Shown here one piece after another: positions 56,173 to 64,000 of a DNA stretch of 64,000 bases. Under the pieces are notes generated by a model. The model was not told the origin of the DNA and ran no database searches. It was given only the letters and a program-made list of their open reading frames with translations. Origin of the DNA: Kordiimonas aquimaris (GTDB lineage Bacteria > Pseudomonadota > Alphaproteobacteria > Sphingomonadales > Kordiimonadaceae). Location of the stretch: contig NZ_JAOBPO010000003.1 of assembly GCF_025574485.1 (NCBI RefSeq), forward strand, positions 535,867 through 599,866, given 5' to 3'. The position numbers and the translations under genes were made by a program. How positions within the stretch are numbered: position 1 is the stretch's first letter; each line of letters starts with the position of its first letter.

Positions 56173-56649
56173 ATGAAAAATAAAGTAACAGTAACATTAA
56201 TCGCTCATTTAAAAAGAATATGGGTAAGCATTGGATTTGCAGGCCTATTAGCCATCATCCTTTTTGGCAATCTGATCTACATGAATTTGCGTTCTGCTGA
56301 TCCAATTTTGCCAGGTTGGGAAGAATACAACGCGCAACGCTTTAGCGCATTGATAGAACGCGGAGACCCTCTACTGGTTGAGGTATATGCTTCCTGGTGC
56401 CCAACTTGCCTTGCCCAACACAAGGCCTTTGAAAACCTTATCGAAGAAGGTCGGCAACCTAATGTACGGGCAATACGCGTAGATTTTGATCGTGATGTTG
56501 ATTTTCGCACCCGAAACAGCCTGAACTATACCGGAATCCTCATATTTTACCGCGATGGCAAAGAAGTCACACGCGTTGCAGGATTAACATCAGCGGACAA
56601 AATTGAAGCATTTCTTCTCTCTCAAGGCATCGGACCGATCAAAAGTTAA
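56173..56649 (+). CDS. Membrane-anchored thioredoxin-like protein, copy 2
   Basis: 158 residues. Same architecture as copy 1: one N-terminal transmembrane helix (~17-36), then GWEEYNAQRFSALIERGDPL, active site YASWCPTCLAQH, and RDGKEVTRVAGLTSADKIEAF. The cis-proline region reads YTGILIFY, again without proline. The two copies share about half their residues by eye in the thioredoxin domain. Partners and substrates are unknown; reduction or formation of envelope disulfides is plausible. Confidence 0.78.
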   Translation: MKNKVTVTLIAHLKRIWVSIGFAGLLAIILFGNLIYMNLRSADPILPGWEEYNAQRFSALIERGDPLLVEVYASWCPTCLAQHKAFENLIEEGRQPNVRAIRVDFDRDVDFRTRNSLNYTGILIFYRDGKEVTRVAGLTSADKIEAFLLSQGIGPIKS

Positions 56650-56766
56650 AACGCAACAATATTCAAAACTGAATGGCTGCTCTGCACATTTGCACCTTTT
56701 TATATGTATTTCTATCACCATTTAAGCTTTATACCGGCAAACATCGGAATAGAGAGGGAATACGAT

Positions 56767-57150
56767 ATGCTTGGATACGCAACTGTGGGAACAAACGATT
56801 TTGCTAAAGCGGCAGCATTTTATGACGAACTACTATCGATAGTAGGGGCGAAGCGCGTATGGGATGACCCTAGCTTTGTCGCGTGGGGTAATTCGCCAAC
56901 TGGCGCAGGCATTTCAATTGCGAAACCATTTGACGGCAACCCGGCAACAGTGGGCAATGGAACAATGATAGCCATTGTAGCACCTGATCGCGCAACCGTA
57001 GATAAAATATACGCTAAAGCCATAGCTCTGGGTGCAACAGATGAAGGCGGACCCGGCCTTCGAGGCGGCGATGACAGCACTTTTTATGCAGCCTATTTTC
57101 GTGACCTGGACGGAAACAAGCTCAATGCATTCTTCATGGGCACAGCTTAA
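56767..57150 (+). CDS. VOC-family (glyoxalase/dioxygenase superfamily) protein
   Basis: 127 residues from the ATG at 56767 (AGAGGGAATACG upstream). A single paired beta-alpha-beta unit: YATVGTNDFAKAAAFYDELL and AAYFRDLDGNKLNAFF. Probably a dimeric VOC protein of the type annotated as lactoylglutathione-lyase-related or dioxygenase. The substrate is unknown. A hairpin terminator follows. Confidence 0.88.
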   Translation: MLGYATVGTNDFAKAAAFYDELLSIVGAKRVWDDPSFVAWGNSPTGAGISIAKPFDGNPATVGNGTMIAIVAPDRATVDKIYAKAIALGATDEGGPGLRGGDDSTFYAAYFRDLDGNKLNAFFMGTA

Positions 57151-57192
57151 GTTTAAACATAAACAATACTAAATCCGAAACCCCCAACACCT

Positions 57193-57218
57193 AAAGGCGC
57201 TCCCTCCTGAGCGCCTTT
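57193..57218 (+). terminator. Terminator after the VOC gene
   Basis: AAAGGCGCT and AGCGCCTTT arms followed by TCTTTT. Confidence 0.85.
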
Positions 57219-57320
57219 TCTTTTACCTGCAAGCACATATCGTGTAAAAGCTTGTTCTTTATGCATAGATACAGGTTACAGGTGAAAGCATTATATCCTT
57301 CACCACTAGAAGTAATCTGG

Positions 57321-57713
57321 TTATTTAGCCATCTTCTGAAGCATTAAACCCATCATTTCATGAACCTTGTTCACTGCCTTTAACGGGCGCAACATCACTT
57401 TAAACTCGGTAATTTTACCATCATCGTTCCAAGTGATCATATCAATACCATCAATTTTGATACCATCAATTACGGTAATAAATTCAATTACCGCACCATT
57501 TTCAGAGAGATATTCGCCGACATACTCAAAATTATCACCACCAAGCACTTTCCCGGCTGACGCAAGATACGCAAAGGTAATCGCTTTACCTTCCTGCGGT
57601 GTGTGAACAACAGGTGAATGAAAAACTACATTGTCTGCCAACATATCGCGCAAGGCGTCCTGATCATGGTTTTCAACAAAATCATACCAACGTTGAAGAT
57701 TGTCTTTACTCAT
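57321..57713 (-). CDS. SnoaL-like (NTF2 superfamily) protein
   Basis: 130 residues. Pattern LQRWYDFVENHDQDALRDMLADNVVFHSPV near the start, DGIDMITWNDDGKITEFKVMLRP near the end, the usual cone-shaped NTF2 fold. Such proteins serve as cyclases, isomerases or orphan binding proteins. The active site cannot be assigned. It lies alone, convergent with the VOC gene. Confidence 0.85.
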   Translation of the reverse strand: MSKDNLQRWYDFVENHDQDALRDMLADNVVFHSPVVHTPQEGKAITFAYLASAGKVLGGDNFEYVGEYLSENGAVIEFITVIDGIKIDGIDMITWNDDGKITEFKVMLRPLKAVNKVHEMMGLMLQKMAK

Positions 57714-57896
57714 TCACCACTCCCATTCTTTGCCCGATGTACCTCATGAGTATGAAATAGAATTTTAAACCTAGTAAGCAAGAAGTCGAAGCAGTACGTA
57801 AGCCAGCATCATTCCCGCTGTACAAATTACTATTATAGGATGTTTTTTATATTCTTTTGATTGTATATTACAATTACACACAAACGGGAGGGCAAG

Positions 57897-59207
57897 ATGC
57901 AACAGAAACAGCAATCAACTGAAAGCGGCTTTTTCTTAGCAGTAGATGATTATGTCATTATAAATGGGTTTGGCCTTCACCCTGCTGAGACTGTTGATGC
58001 ACTTGGATTTAACAGCACTGCGTTTCCACTAACAATCAAGGGAAATGCACTCCCCCTTATTATTGGCGCTCCTAAAGACTTGCCACTGAAGTTAATAAGT
58101 GAAGCTGCGGTTTGGCATGATGACGGAGAAACAGCTCATATCTATAGAAGTGAGCAAGATATAATGCTGACTTGTGAAAATCTCCTTGAGATACCGTTTG
58201 AATTAGTGCCTCAAACACCAAATCACATTTCACTCACATCTGCCTGCGGCACTATCATCTATTCTTCGCTTGAAGTGTTTTCGTATGCAGTCACTGCCGT
58301 TATACCGACCATTTACATGCAAGCGGCGCCAGTAACAAAGACAGTCACGGAAGCAGAACTAAATACATATTTAGACCAAATTAAACTGATACTGAAGAAA
58401 GTGAGTATCGACCTTTGGCAATGTGTTCGTGCTGGTGTCAGTTTTGACAATATTGAAAACAGCATGACTGGAAAAATCGATCAAACCTTACTAGCAACAC
58501 CTGCCAACACACGCATCAGGCTGTCCCGCAGGCAGTGGCGCTCTATGTTGCTTGCTATCAAATGCGCAACAGCAGCCAATCGCGCAGACGTTGAAGAAGG
58601 TTTTCTTAGGCAAGCACTTTCGCAACTTTTGCATGAAGCAAGCCACCGTAAAGGTATGGTCGAGGGCGTGGCGCACACATCCATACCAAAGGAAGAAAAG
58701 CGCAACACCGAGTCACTCATTACTAAAATGTTAGAATTACTGGCAAAGATGACAGCCCGCATGACAACGCCAACAGGCGGCACAAAACCTGGCCTTGATG
58801 ATGGTAAAGGTCTGGAAGGTGAACCTGATCTTACCATCTGGTTTGAGCGTATTCTCACCGTGATCAAGCGCCAAAAAGTTTATCGATATGAATGGTCAGC
58901 AAAAGCAACTCTCCCTTGGGGGCGCAATGTTTATATAATTGAGCAACATTGGGGGCGTTTCCAGCGCGAGCTTGATACCATACGTGCCGATGCGACAAAA
59001 ACACCTGCGCAAAAACAAGCTGATGCAGTGGCAGCCTACAATCGGTTTAAAGTTGCTGCAGCTACGGACATTGCAGTGTTAGAGGCAGAATTTGGCGTAA
59101 CCATTACTTATGAGTATGACACAACAACCTTGAGGCCTAAAAGCGATCTCCCGAGCGTAGTATGCAATGGCACGTGGGGCGGAAACCCGCTGCCAACCTC
59201 ACCATAA
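57897..59207 (+). CDS. Uncharacterised 436-residue protein
   Basis: 436 residues from the ATG at 57897 (GGGAGGGCAAG upstream); a 12-codon extension is discarded. No family recognised. Residues ~10-155 look beta-rich with a hydrophobic segment LSSLEVFSYAVTAVIPTIYM-like near 130-150. Residues 160-330 are helical with a Lys/Met-rich stretch around 280. The C-terminal third (~330-436) carries RVYRYEWSAKATLPWGRNVY and LRPKSDLPSVVCNGTWG. No signal peptide, no clear membrane helix. Convergent with parC by 20 bases. Confidence 0.55.
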   Translation: MQQKQQSTESGFFLAVDDYVIINGFGLHPAETVDALGFNSTAFPLTIKGNALPLIIGAPKDLPLKLISEAAVWHDDGETAHIYRSEQDIMLTCENLLEIPFELVPQTPNHISLTSACGTIIYSSLEVFSYAVTAVIPTIYMQAAPVTKTVTEAELNTYLDQIKLILKKVSIDLWQCVRAGVSFDNIENSMTGKIDQTLLATPANTRIRLSRRQWRSMLLAIKCATAANRADVEEGFLRQALSQLLHEASHRKGMVEGVAHTSIPKEEKRNTESLITKMLELLAKMTARMTTPTGGTKPGLDDGKGLEGEPDLTIWFERILTVIKRQKVYRYEWSAKATLPWGRNVYIIEQHWGRFQRELDTIRADATKTPAQKQADAVAAYNRFKVAAATDIAVLEAEFGVTITYEYDTTTLRPKSDLPSVVCNGTWGGNPLPTSP

Positions 59208-59227
59208 TATATCTGACGACAACTACC

Positions 59228-61471
59228 TTAACGAAACTTGTTGTTACGCGGGAAACCCATTGGTGGCAAACGACCTGCGTTGCCGCGCTTGCCTGTCCAT
59301 GGTGTAAGCTCAGTTTCTGTGCGCCAACGATCACCTGAACCGCCCATTGGCCACGTCAGTCCGCTTTCACGGTGGAAGGTTATGATATCAACCATACCTC
59401 CATCTTTGTAACGTTGCAGTACAACGCCTTGTCCGCGGTTCATTGTCGGCAATTCATCGATAGAAAATACGAGCAATTTCCGGTTTTTGCCAATTACAGC
59501 AACGCTGTCACCCTCAACAGGCATACAGTGTGTTGCCACCGCGTCACCCGGTAAATTGATGATTTGCTTACCACCTTTTGTCATAGCAACAGCGTTATCA
59601 GCCTCAACGACAAAACCTTTGCCTATAGAACTGGCGACCAGCATCTTACCGCCCGGTATGTACGGTAATAAGCACACAACTTCGTCATTGGCATCCATAT
59701 CCACCATGATACGCAAGGGCTCGCCGTTACCACGCCCACCGGGCAGTTTATCACCACCGAGTGTGTATATCTTGCCGTTGCTACCAAATACGAAAATCTT
59801 ATCGGTTGTGTAGGCATGGAAACGAAACTTTTCTTCGTCACCTTCCTTATACTTCAGGACTTCCTCAGGTTTGGTATGGCCTTTAAGTGCCCGTATCCAA
59901 CCGCGCTTAGAGCATACAACGGTAATGGGCTCTTTCTCGATCATCGCTTCCAGCGGAATTGCTTCAGAAATCGGCGCCTCACCAAACTTGGTACGCCGTT
60001 TACCAAGTTCTGTTTCCTGACCAAATCGTTTCTTCACATCAGCAAACTTGTCACCAACTGCAAGCCACTGCAGTTTTTTTGACGCGACCAGCGCCTGTAA
60101 TTTGCTTTGTTCTTCTTCAAGCTTGTTATGCTCGGTGCGAATTTCCATCTCTTCAAGCTTACGCAAGGCGCGCAGTCTCATATTTAAAATGGCTTCGGCT
60201 TGATTGTCCGTTAGCTTAAAAGTCTGCATCAAAGACAGTTTGGCATCGTCTTCTTCGCGGATTATGCGGATCACTTCATCAAGATTAAGGTAGGCAATCA
60301 GATACCCTGATAATATCTCAAGACGGCGTTCAATTTTACGCAGGCGGAAATTACTACGCCGGATCAGCACATCAACCTGATGATCCAGGAAACTATCAAG
60401 CGTTTCTTTGAGTGAGAGCACACGTGGGCGCTGATCAGAAGCAATCACGTTGAGATTAAGGGAAAACCGTGTTTCAAGTTCTGTCAGCTTGAACAGGCTT
60501 TCCATCAACATCTTCTCGTCGATAGTTCGGTTTTTCGGCTCAAGTACAATGCGCATATCTTCAGCAGATTCATCCCGCACATCAGCCAAGATGGGCAGTT
60601 TCTTGTCTGAAACAAGCTCTGCAATTTTTTCTATCAACTTTGATTTTTGAACCTGATAGGGAATTTCAGTGATAACAATATTATACAGTCCGCGAGGCAA
60701 CTCTTCTTTTTCCCACTTAGCGCGCACACGGAAACTGCCACGACCAGTTTCATATGACTGAATAATACTTTCACGCGGCTCAACCATCAGACCGCCCGTT
60801 GGGAAATCAGGTCCCGGGATGTAGTCTAGAAGCTTTGCTGTTGTAACCTCCAAAGAAGGATCACGGCGCGCCTCAATCAACAATTGAAGGCCGTCCATCA
60901 ATTCGCCTACATTGTGAGGCGGGATATTCGTGGCCATGCCTACAGCAATACCACTGGAGCCATTGGCAAGTAAATTTGGGAAAGCACCAGGAAAGACGAG
61001 TGGTTCTTCGTCTTCACCGTCATATGTATCGCGGAAATCAACAGCGTCTTCGTCGAGGCCATCCATCAACAATGCCGCGACTTCGGTTAGGCGCGCCTCG
61101 GTGTACCGCATAGCTGCGGCGTTATCGCCGTCAATATTTCCGAAGTTACCCTGGCCGTCCACTAGCGGGTAGCGAACAGAGAAGTCCTGCGCCAAACGCA
61201 CCAATGCGTCATAAACTGACTGATCACCGTGCGGATGATATTTACCGATAACATCACCAACAACACGCGCACATTTCTTATAGCCGGTTTTAGGGTCCAG
61301 CTTCAAAAGCCGCATGGCATAAAGCAACCGCCTGTGTACCGGCTTTAATCCGTCACGCACATCAGGCAATGACCGCGACATGATTGTAGATAGCGCATAC
61401 GCTAAATAGCGTTCGCTCAAGGCGTCCGCAAACGGTGCCTCAACAATGTTTTCTGGTGCTAGTTCTGTCAT
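59228..61471 (-). CDS. parC: DNA topoisomerase IV subunit A
   Basis: 747 residues, normal for alphaproteobacterial ParC. The N-terminus has [27 protein letters not shown] and the active tyrosine in [10 protein letters not shown] (~residue 118). [15 protein letters not shown] is the quinolone-sensitive region, with Gln where E. coli has Ser80; this is the usual sequence in many alphaproteobacteria and not evidence of acquired resistance. The C-terminal beta-pinwheel follows (~500-740). Decatenates replicated chromosomes with ParE. It lies downstream of recO. Confidence 0.97.
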   Translation of the reverse strand: MTELAPENIVEAPFADALSERYLAYALSTIMSRSLPDVRDGLKPVHRRLLYAMRLLKLDPKTGYKKCARVVGDVIGKYHPHGDQSVYDALVRLAQDFSVRYPLVDGQGNFGNIDGDNAAAMRYTEARLTEVAALLMDGLDEDAVDFRDTYDGEDEEPLVFPGAFPNLLANGSSGIAVGMATNIPPHNVGELMDGLQLLIEARRDPSLEVTTAKLLDYIPGPDFPTGGLMVEPRESIIQSYETGRGSFRVRAKWEKEELPRGLYNIVITEIPYQVQKSKLIEKIAELVSDKKLPILADVRDESAEDMRIVLEPKNRTIDEKMLMESLFKLTELETRFSLNLNVIASDQRPRVLSLKETLDSFLDHQVDVLIRRSNFRLRKIERRLEILSGYLIAYLNLDEVIRIIREEDDAKLSLMQTFKLTDNQAEAILNMRLRALRKLEEMEIRTEHNKLEEEQSKLQALVASKKLQWLAVGDKFADVKKRFGQETELGKRRTKFGEAPISEAIPLEAMIEKEPITVVCSKRGWIRALKGHTKPEEVLKYKEGDEEKFRFHAYTTDKIFVFGSNGKIYTLGGDKLPGGRGNGEPLRIMVDMDANDEVVCLLPYIPGGKMLVASSIGKGFVVEADNAVAMTKGGKQIINLPGDAVATHCMPVEGDSVAVIGKNRKLLVFSIDELPTMNRGQGVVLQRYKDGGMVDIITFHRESGLTWPMGGSGDRWRTETELTPWTGKRGNAGRLPPMGFPRNNKFR

Positions 61472-61573
61472 ACCTTGAATATATCAAGCAAATGACGAAA
61501 AACCACAAGATGTTGTGGTTATCCACAAAAAGTTTTCAAGCCTCAGTGTTTAGCCGTGAACTTCCGCCTGTGA

Positions 61574-62308
61574 CTAGCGTTGAATGCTTGAAACAAACCG
61601 TTCACGCGCATCAGGTTGGCCATTTCCTGCTACAATCCAGACGTTTCGCTCAAGAAAATATCCTGTTAATTTCAATCCTTGTATAGCGGACCGCATTGAC
61701 CGCTCACCTTCATCAGCATTTATCAAGAATGATGGCAACGCCAAAAGCTTATCCTTGTATGGTGCGCCTGCTTCACTTGATACTGCACAACCAGACTTTG
61801 GGGATACATAGATAAGATCATCCTGACGCCCGGTAGCCGCACAAGTAGTCAGGTCAAGGCCGTAACCAAGTTCGTTTAAAATACCATGTTCTATCTGCGC
61901 CAATGCGGCAGCCCAATGCGCTGACGTTCCTTCTTCGGCTTCAAGAAGTGAGACATAGCCTTGCAAAGCTTGATAAACGCCTTGATGAGATTCTCTTTCA
62001 GGCATTGTGCTGGCAACAACTGCTGTAACCGCGGCTAATGCAGACATCCGCCGTCCATCACTGATAAGATTACCGAGCGGGCTATGTATTAACTCTAGTT
62101 GAAAGCGCCCAAGATTTGCTTCAATTCGTGAACGCCAAGTAAGTGACAGCATATTGCCGGGCTGAAGGTTGGCTTTGTTCCGGCGCCCCATGCCTCCCTT
62201 AACAAAACCACGCGCACGTCCATGTGCACGGCTCATCACTTCTAGAACGGCGTCATTTTCACCAAAACGGTTGACGGAAAGCACTATACCCTCGTCCGTC
62301 CACTCCAC
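61574..62308 (-). CDS. recO: DNA repair protein RecO
   Basis: 244 residues. Start EWTDEGIVLSVNRFGENDAVLEVMSRAHG and the OB-fold, followed by the helical domain with CAATGRQDDLIYVSPKSGCAVS, fit RecO, which helps RecA load onto SSB-covered DNA through RecF/RecR. It lies 17 bases after era, in the common alphaproteobacterial order rnc-era-recO. Confidence 0.95.
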   Translation of the reverse strand: MEWTDEGIVLSVNRFGENDAVLEVMSRAHGRARGFVKGGMGRRNKANLQPGNMLSLTWRSRIEANLGRFQLELIHSPLGNLISDGRRMSALAAVTAVVASTMPERESHQGVYQALQGYVSLLEAEEGTSAHWAAALAQIEHGILNELGYGLDLTTCAATGRQDDLIYVSPKSGCAVSSEAGAPYKDKLLALPSFLINADEGERSMRSAIQGLKLTGYFLERNVWIVAGNGQPDARERFVSSIQR

Positions 62309-62325
62309 TTTATGTAGCTCTAATG

Positions 62326-63261
62326 TTAGTCAACATATTCAAGCCCCATATCCTGGAACATCGTTTTGTCGTCTGCCCACTTTTCAGTAACGCGCACATG
62401 CAGAAACAAGTGCACCTTACGGTCAAAGTTCTCGGTCATGTCTTCACGCGCCATTTGCCCAAGGGTTTTCAACATTGAACCACCTTTGCCAATCACAATG
62501 CCTTTTTGGGTATCGCGCTGCACATGGATAACCTGCTCAATTCTTACAGAACCATCAGGCTTGTCTTCCCACGCCTCAGTTTCAACTGTAATGGCATAAG
62601 GTAATTCTTCATGAAGACGCAGATACACTTTTTCGCGGGTTATTTCAGCCGCCAGCAAACGCATGGTTGTGTCCGAAATTTGATCCTCTGGATACATCCA
62701 TGGCCCAACAGGCGCAAGATCAGACAGATACCCCTTGAGGTCCGACACACCATCACCAGAGAGTGCTGAAATCATGAATATATCTGTGAATACATCTTTT
62801 TCATTCATACTTTGCGCAAGCGCGAGCAATGTATCTCGCTTGATGCTATCAATTTTATTGAGTGCCAAAACAGCATTTCGGCCAGCTGCTTTCAATCCGT
62901 CAATAATACGTTCAACTTCAGGCGTTAGCCCTTTTTTTGCGTCAACAACCAATACTGTTGTTTCCGCATCCTCGGAGCCTTTCCATGCAGCATTAACCAT
63001 TGCACGATCAAGGCGGCGCTTTGGCTCAAATATCCCGGGTGTGTCGATAAACACAAGTTGTGTATTTTCATGCATACCGATACCGGTAATGCGCGTGCGC
63101 GTTGTCTGTACCTTGTGGGTTACAATCGCAACCTTGGCACCAACCAGTTCATTTAGTAGCGTTGACTTACCAGCGTTAGGGGCACCAATAATGGCAACAA
63201 ACCCGCATTTTTCTGGGTTATCATTCGCGGAACCAACATGAGGTTCTTGGCTATCAGCCAT
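62326..63261 (-). CDS. era: GTPase Era
   Basis: 311 residues. G1 GAPNAGKSTLL, G3 DTPGIFEP, G4 NKID, and the C-terminal KH domain with IGKGGSMLKTLGQMARED. Era binds the 3' end of 16S rRNA and is needed for 30S maturation. Its ATG overlaps the rnc stop (TAATG). Confidence 0.98.
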   Translation of the reverse strand: MADSQEPHVGSANDNPEKCGFVAIIGAPNAGKSTLLNELVGAKVAIVTHKVQTTRTRITGIGMHENTQLVFIDTPGIFEPKRRLDRAMVNAAWKGSEDAETTVLVVDAKKGLTPEVERIIDGLKAAGRNAVLALNKIDSIKRDTLLALAQSMNEKDVFTDIFMISALSGDGVSDLKGYLSDLAPVGPWMYPEDQISDTTMRLLAAEITREKVYLRLHEELPYAITVETEAWEDKPDGSVRIEQVIHVQRDTQKGIVIGKGGSMLKTLGQMAREDMTENFDRKVHLFLHVRVTEKWADDKTMFQDMGLEYVD

Positions 63262-63950
63262 TAATTTTCTCCGGTTAAAATATCGAATAGTTCCTGCGCA
63301 GCGGCCTGCTCGGCTATGCGTTTAGCTGAACCTGATGCACGTGCTGTACCATGACCATCGATACTCACCTCGATGGTAAATACAGGATTATGGTCCGGCC
63401 CAGTCTGTTCGATTACATTATAATTTGGCACTGCAATGCTGCGCGCCTGACACCATTCCTGCAATATAGTTTTGCTATCTTTAAAAGCACTTGGCCCAGC
63501 GCCGATTAAAGATTTCCAATGTTCTCGAATAAAGACATTTGCAGCATCAAAACCACCATCAAGATATAGTGCGCCAATAAAAGACTCGCAAACATCCGCC
63601 TGGATAGCTTCTTTATCGCGCGTGCCTTCCTGCTCAGCGCCAGGGGTTAGCTTCAATGCCTTAACAATACCGAGCTTAACTGACATCTCAGCTAAAGTCT
63701 CTCTGCGTACAAGTGCGGTAAACCTTTGATTTAGCCTACCTTCTGCCTCGTTTGGATATTCCTCCAGCAGCCAAGTGGACACCACAAGCCCCAAAACACG
63801 GTCACCTAAAAACTCCAGACGTTGGTAATTATAGTTTCCTGACAAAGAAGGATGTGTGAGAGCCTCATCAAGCAAGCTGGTTTGGGTAAAGGTATATCCG
63901 GCAAGTTTTTTAATAAAACGGGATGGCTTCGACTTTGCTACACGTTCCAT
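63261..63950 (-). CDS. rnc: Ribonuclease III
   Basis: 229 residues. The RNase III signature YQRLEFLGDRVLGLVVS (~residue 43) contains the catalytic Glu and Asp, and QADVCESFIGALYLDGG the second pair. The C-terminal dsRNA-binding domain ends the protein (KRIAEQAAAQELFDILT). It processes rRNA precursors and structured mRNAs. It starts two bases after the stop of the gene running off the window edge. Confidence 0.97.
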   Translation of the reverse strand: MERVAKSKPSRFIKKLAGYTFTQTSLLDEALTHPSLSGNYNYQRLEFLGDRVLGLVVSTWLLEEYPNEAEGRLNQRFTALVRRETLAEMSVKLGIVKALKLTPGAEQEGTRDKEAIQADVCESFIGALYLDGGFDAANVFIREHWKSLIGAGPSAFKDSKTILQEWCQARSIAVPNYNVIEQTGPDHNPVFTIEVSIDGHGTARASGSAKRIAEQAAAQELFDILTGEN

Positions 63951-63952
63951 TC

Positions 63953-64000
63953 TTAAGCCCGAGCCTCATCCATGAGACGGCGCATTTGCTTAATGGACGC
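63953..64000 (-). CDS. C-terminal fragment of the gene upstream of rnc (window edge)
   Basis: Only the last 15 codons are visible, ending KQMRRLMDEARA. They are followed after two bases by the rnc start, so the genes are tightly coupled. In many Alphaproteobacteria lepB precedes rnc, but these residues are too few to identify the product. Confidence 0.5.
   Translation of the reverse strand, partial: ASIKQMRRLMDEARA

Noticed and set aside
61200-61260. ParC Gln at the quinolone-resistance position (HPHGDQ) as an acquired mutation
   Set aside because: Gln at this position is usual in many alphaproteobacterial ParC proteins, so it is not evidence of selection.
63953-64000. Calling the edge fragment lepB
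   Set aside because: Synteny suggests it, but the 15 visible residues carry no signal-peptidase motif.

Overview
The window comes from an alphaproteobacterium of moderate GC content. The evidence is the F1-ATPase zeta-subunit gene (DUF1476) next to purC-purS-purQ-purL, the rnc-era-recO block with parC beside it, a full mnmC, and BolA plus CGFS glutaredoxin. A marine lineage such as Kordiimonadales would fit the mix of exported TPR proteins, sulfotransferases, a PEP-CTERM protein and secreted methyltransferase-like proteins, but the genus cannot be fixed from the sequence alone.

Layout. 0-5.6 kb: the 3' part of mnmC, a small TPR protein, a LysR regulator, and a three-gene partner-switching cassette (STAS antagonist, receiver-PP2C phosphatase, HATPase kinase) without an adjacent sigma factor. 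5.7-9.5 kb: a large TPR lipoprotein whose C-terminus is a second copy of the ATP-synthase zeta domain, a divergent PEP-CTERM protein, and the normal zeta-subunit gene. 9.7-13.7 kb: purCSQL. 13.7-19.6 kb: accessory exported proteins, a retropepsin-like protein, a beta-lactamase-fold hydrolase, and a sulfotransferase/hydrolase pair. This block separates purL from bolA-grxD (19.8-20.5 kb). 20.5-25 kb: an aldo/keto reductase, then three signal-peptide-bearing methyltransferase-like paralogues with an ICMT-type membrane methyltransferase among them. 25-31.2 kb: an asparagine-synthetase-like protein, cytochrome b561, a run of small alpha+beta proteins and a beta-propeller protein.

31.2-35.8 kb is an AT-rich, eroded island. 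It holds an orphan coiled-coil membrane protein, a SemiSWEET pseudogene with two in-frame TGA codons, a lipoprotein, and a 572-residue exported protein. Two degenerate copies of the thiC 3' end lie in this island, upstream on the + strand of the intact thiC (35.8-37.6 kb, TPP riboswitch). They suggest that modules were added stepwise at the thiC tail.

38-45.6 kb: a fourth exported methyltransferase, a persulfide-dioxygenase-like enzyme, a retropepsin-like protein without catalytic Asp, two more sulfotransferases, rpsD, nrtS, a beta-hydroxyacid dehydrogenase and a YHS protein. 45.8-59.2 kb: a penicillin-acylase-type hydrolase, MotB without MotA, an SLC13 carrier, the N-degron transferase Bpt, a TakP-like TRAP transporter, tandem membrane thioredoxins, VOC and SnoaL-like proteins, and an unrecognised 436-residue protein. 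59.2-64 kb: parC, recO, era, rnc and the tail of one more gene.

The best candidates for undescribed biology are the TPR-zeta lipoprotein next to a PEP-CTERM protein, the exported methyltransferase family, and the thiC-tail island. No tRNA, rRNA, CRISPR array, IS element or integrase was seen.
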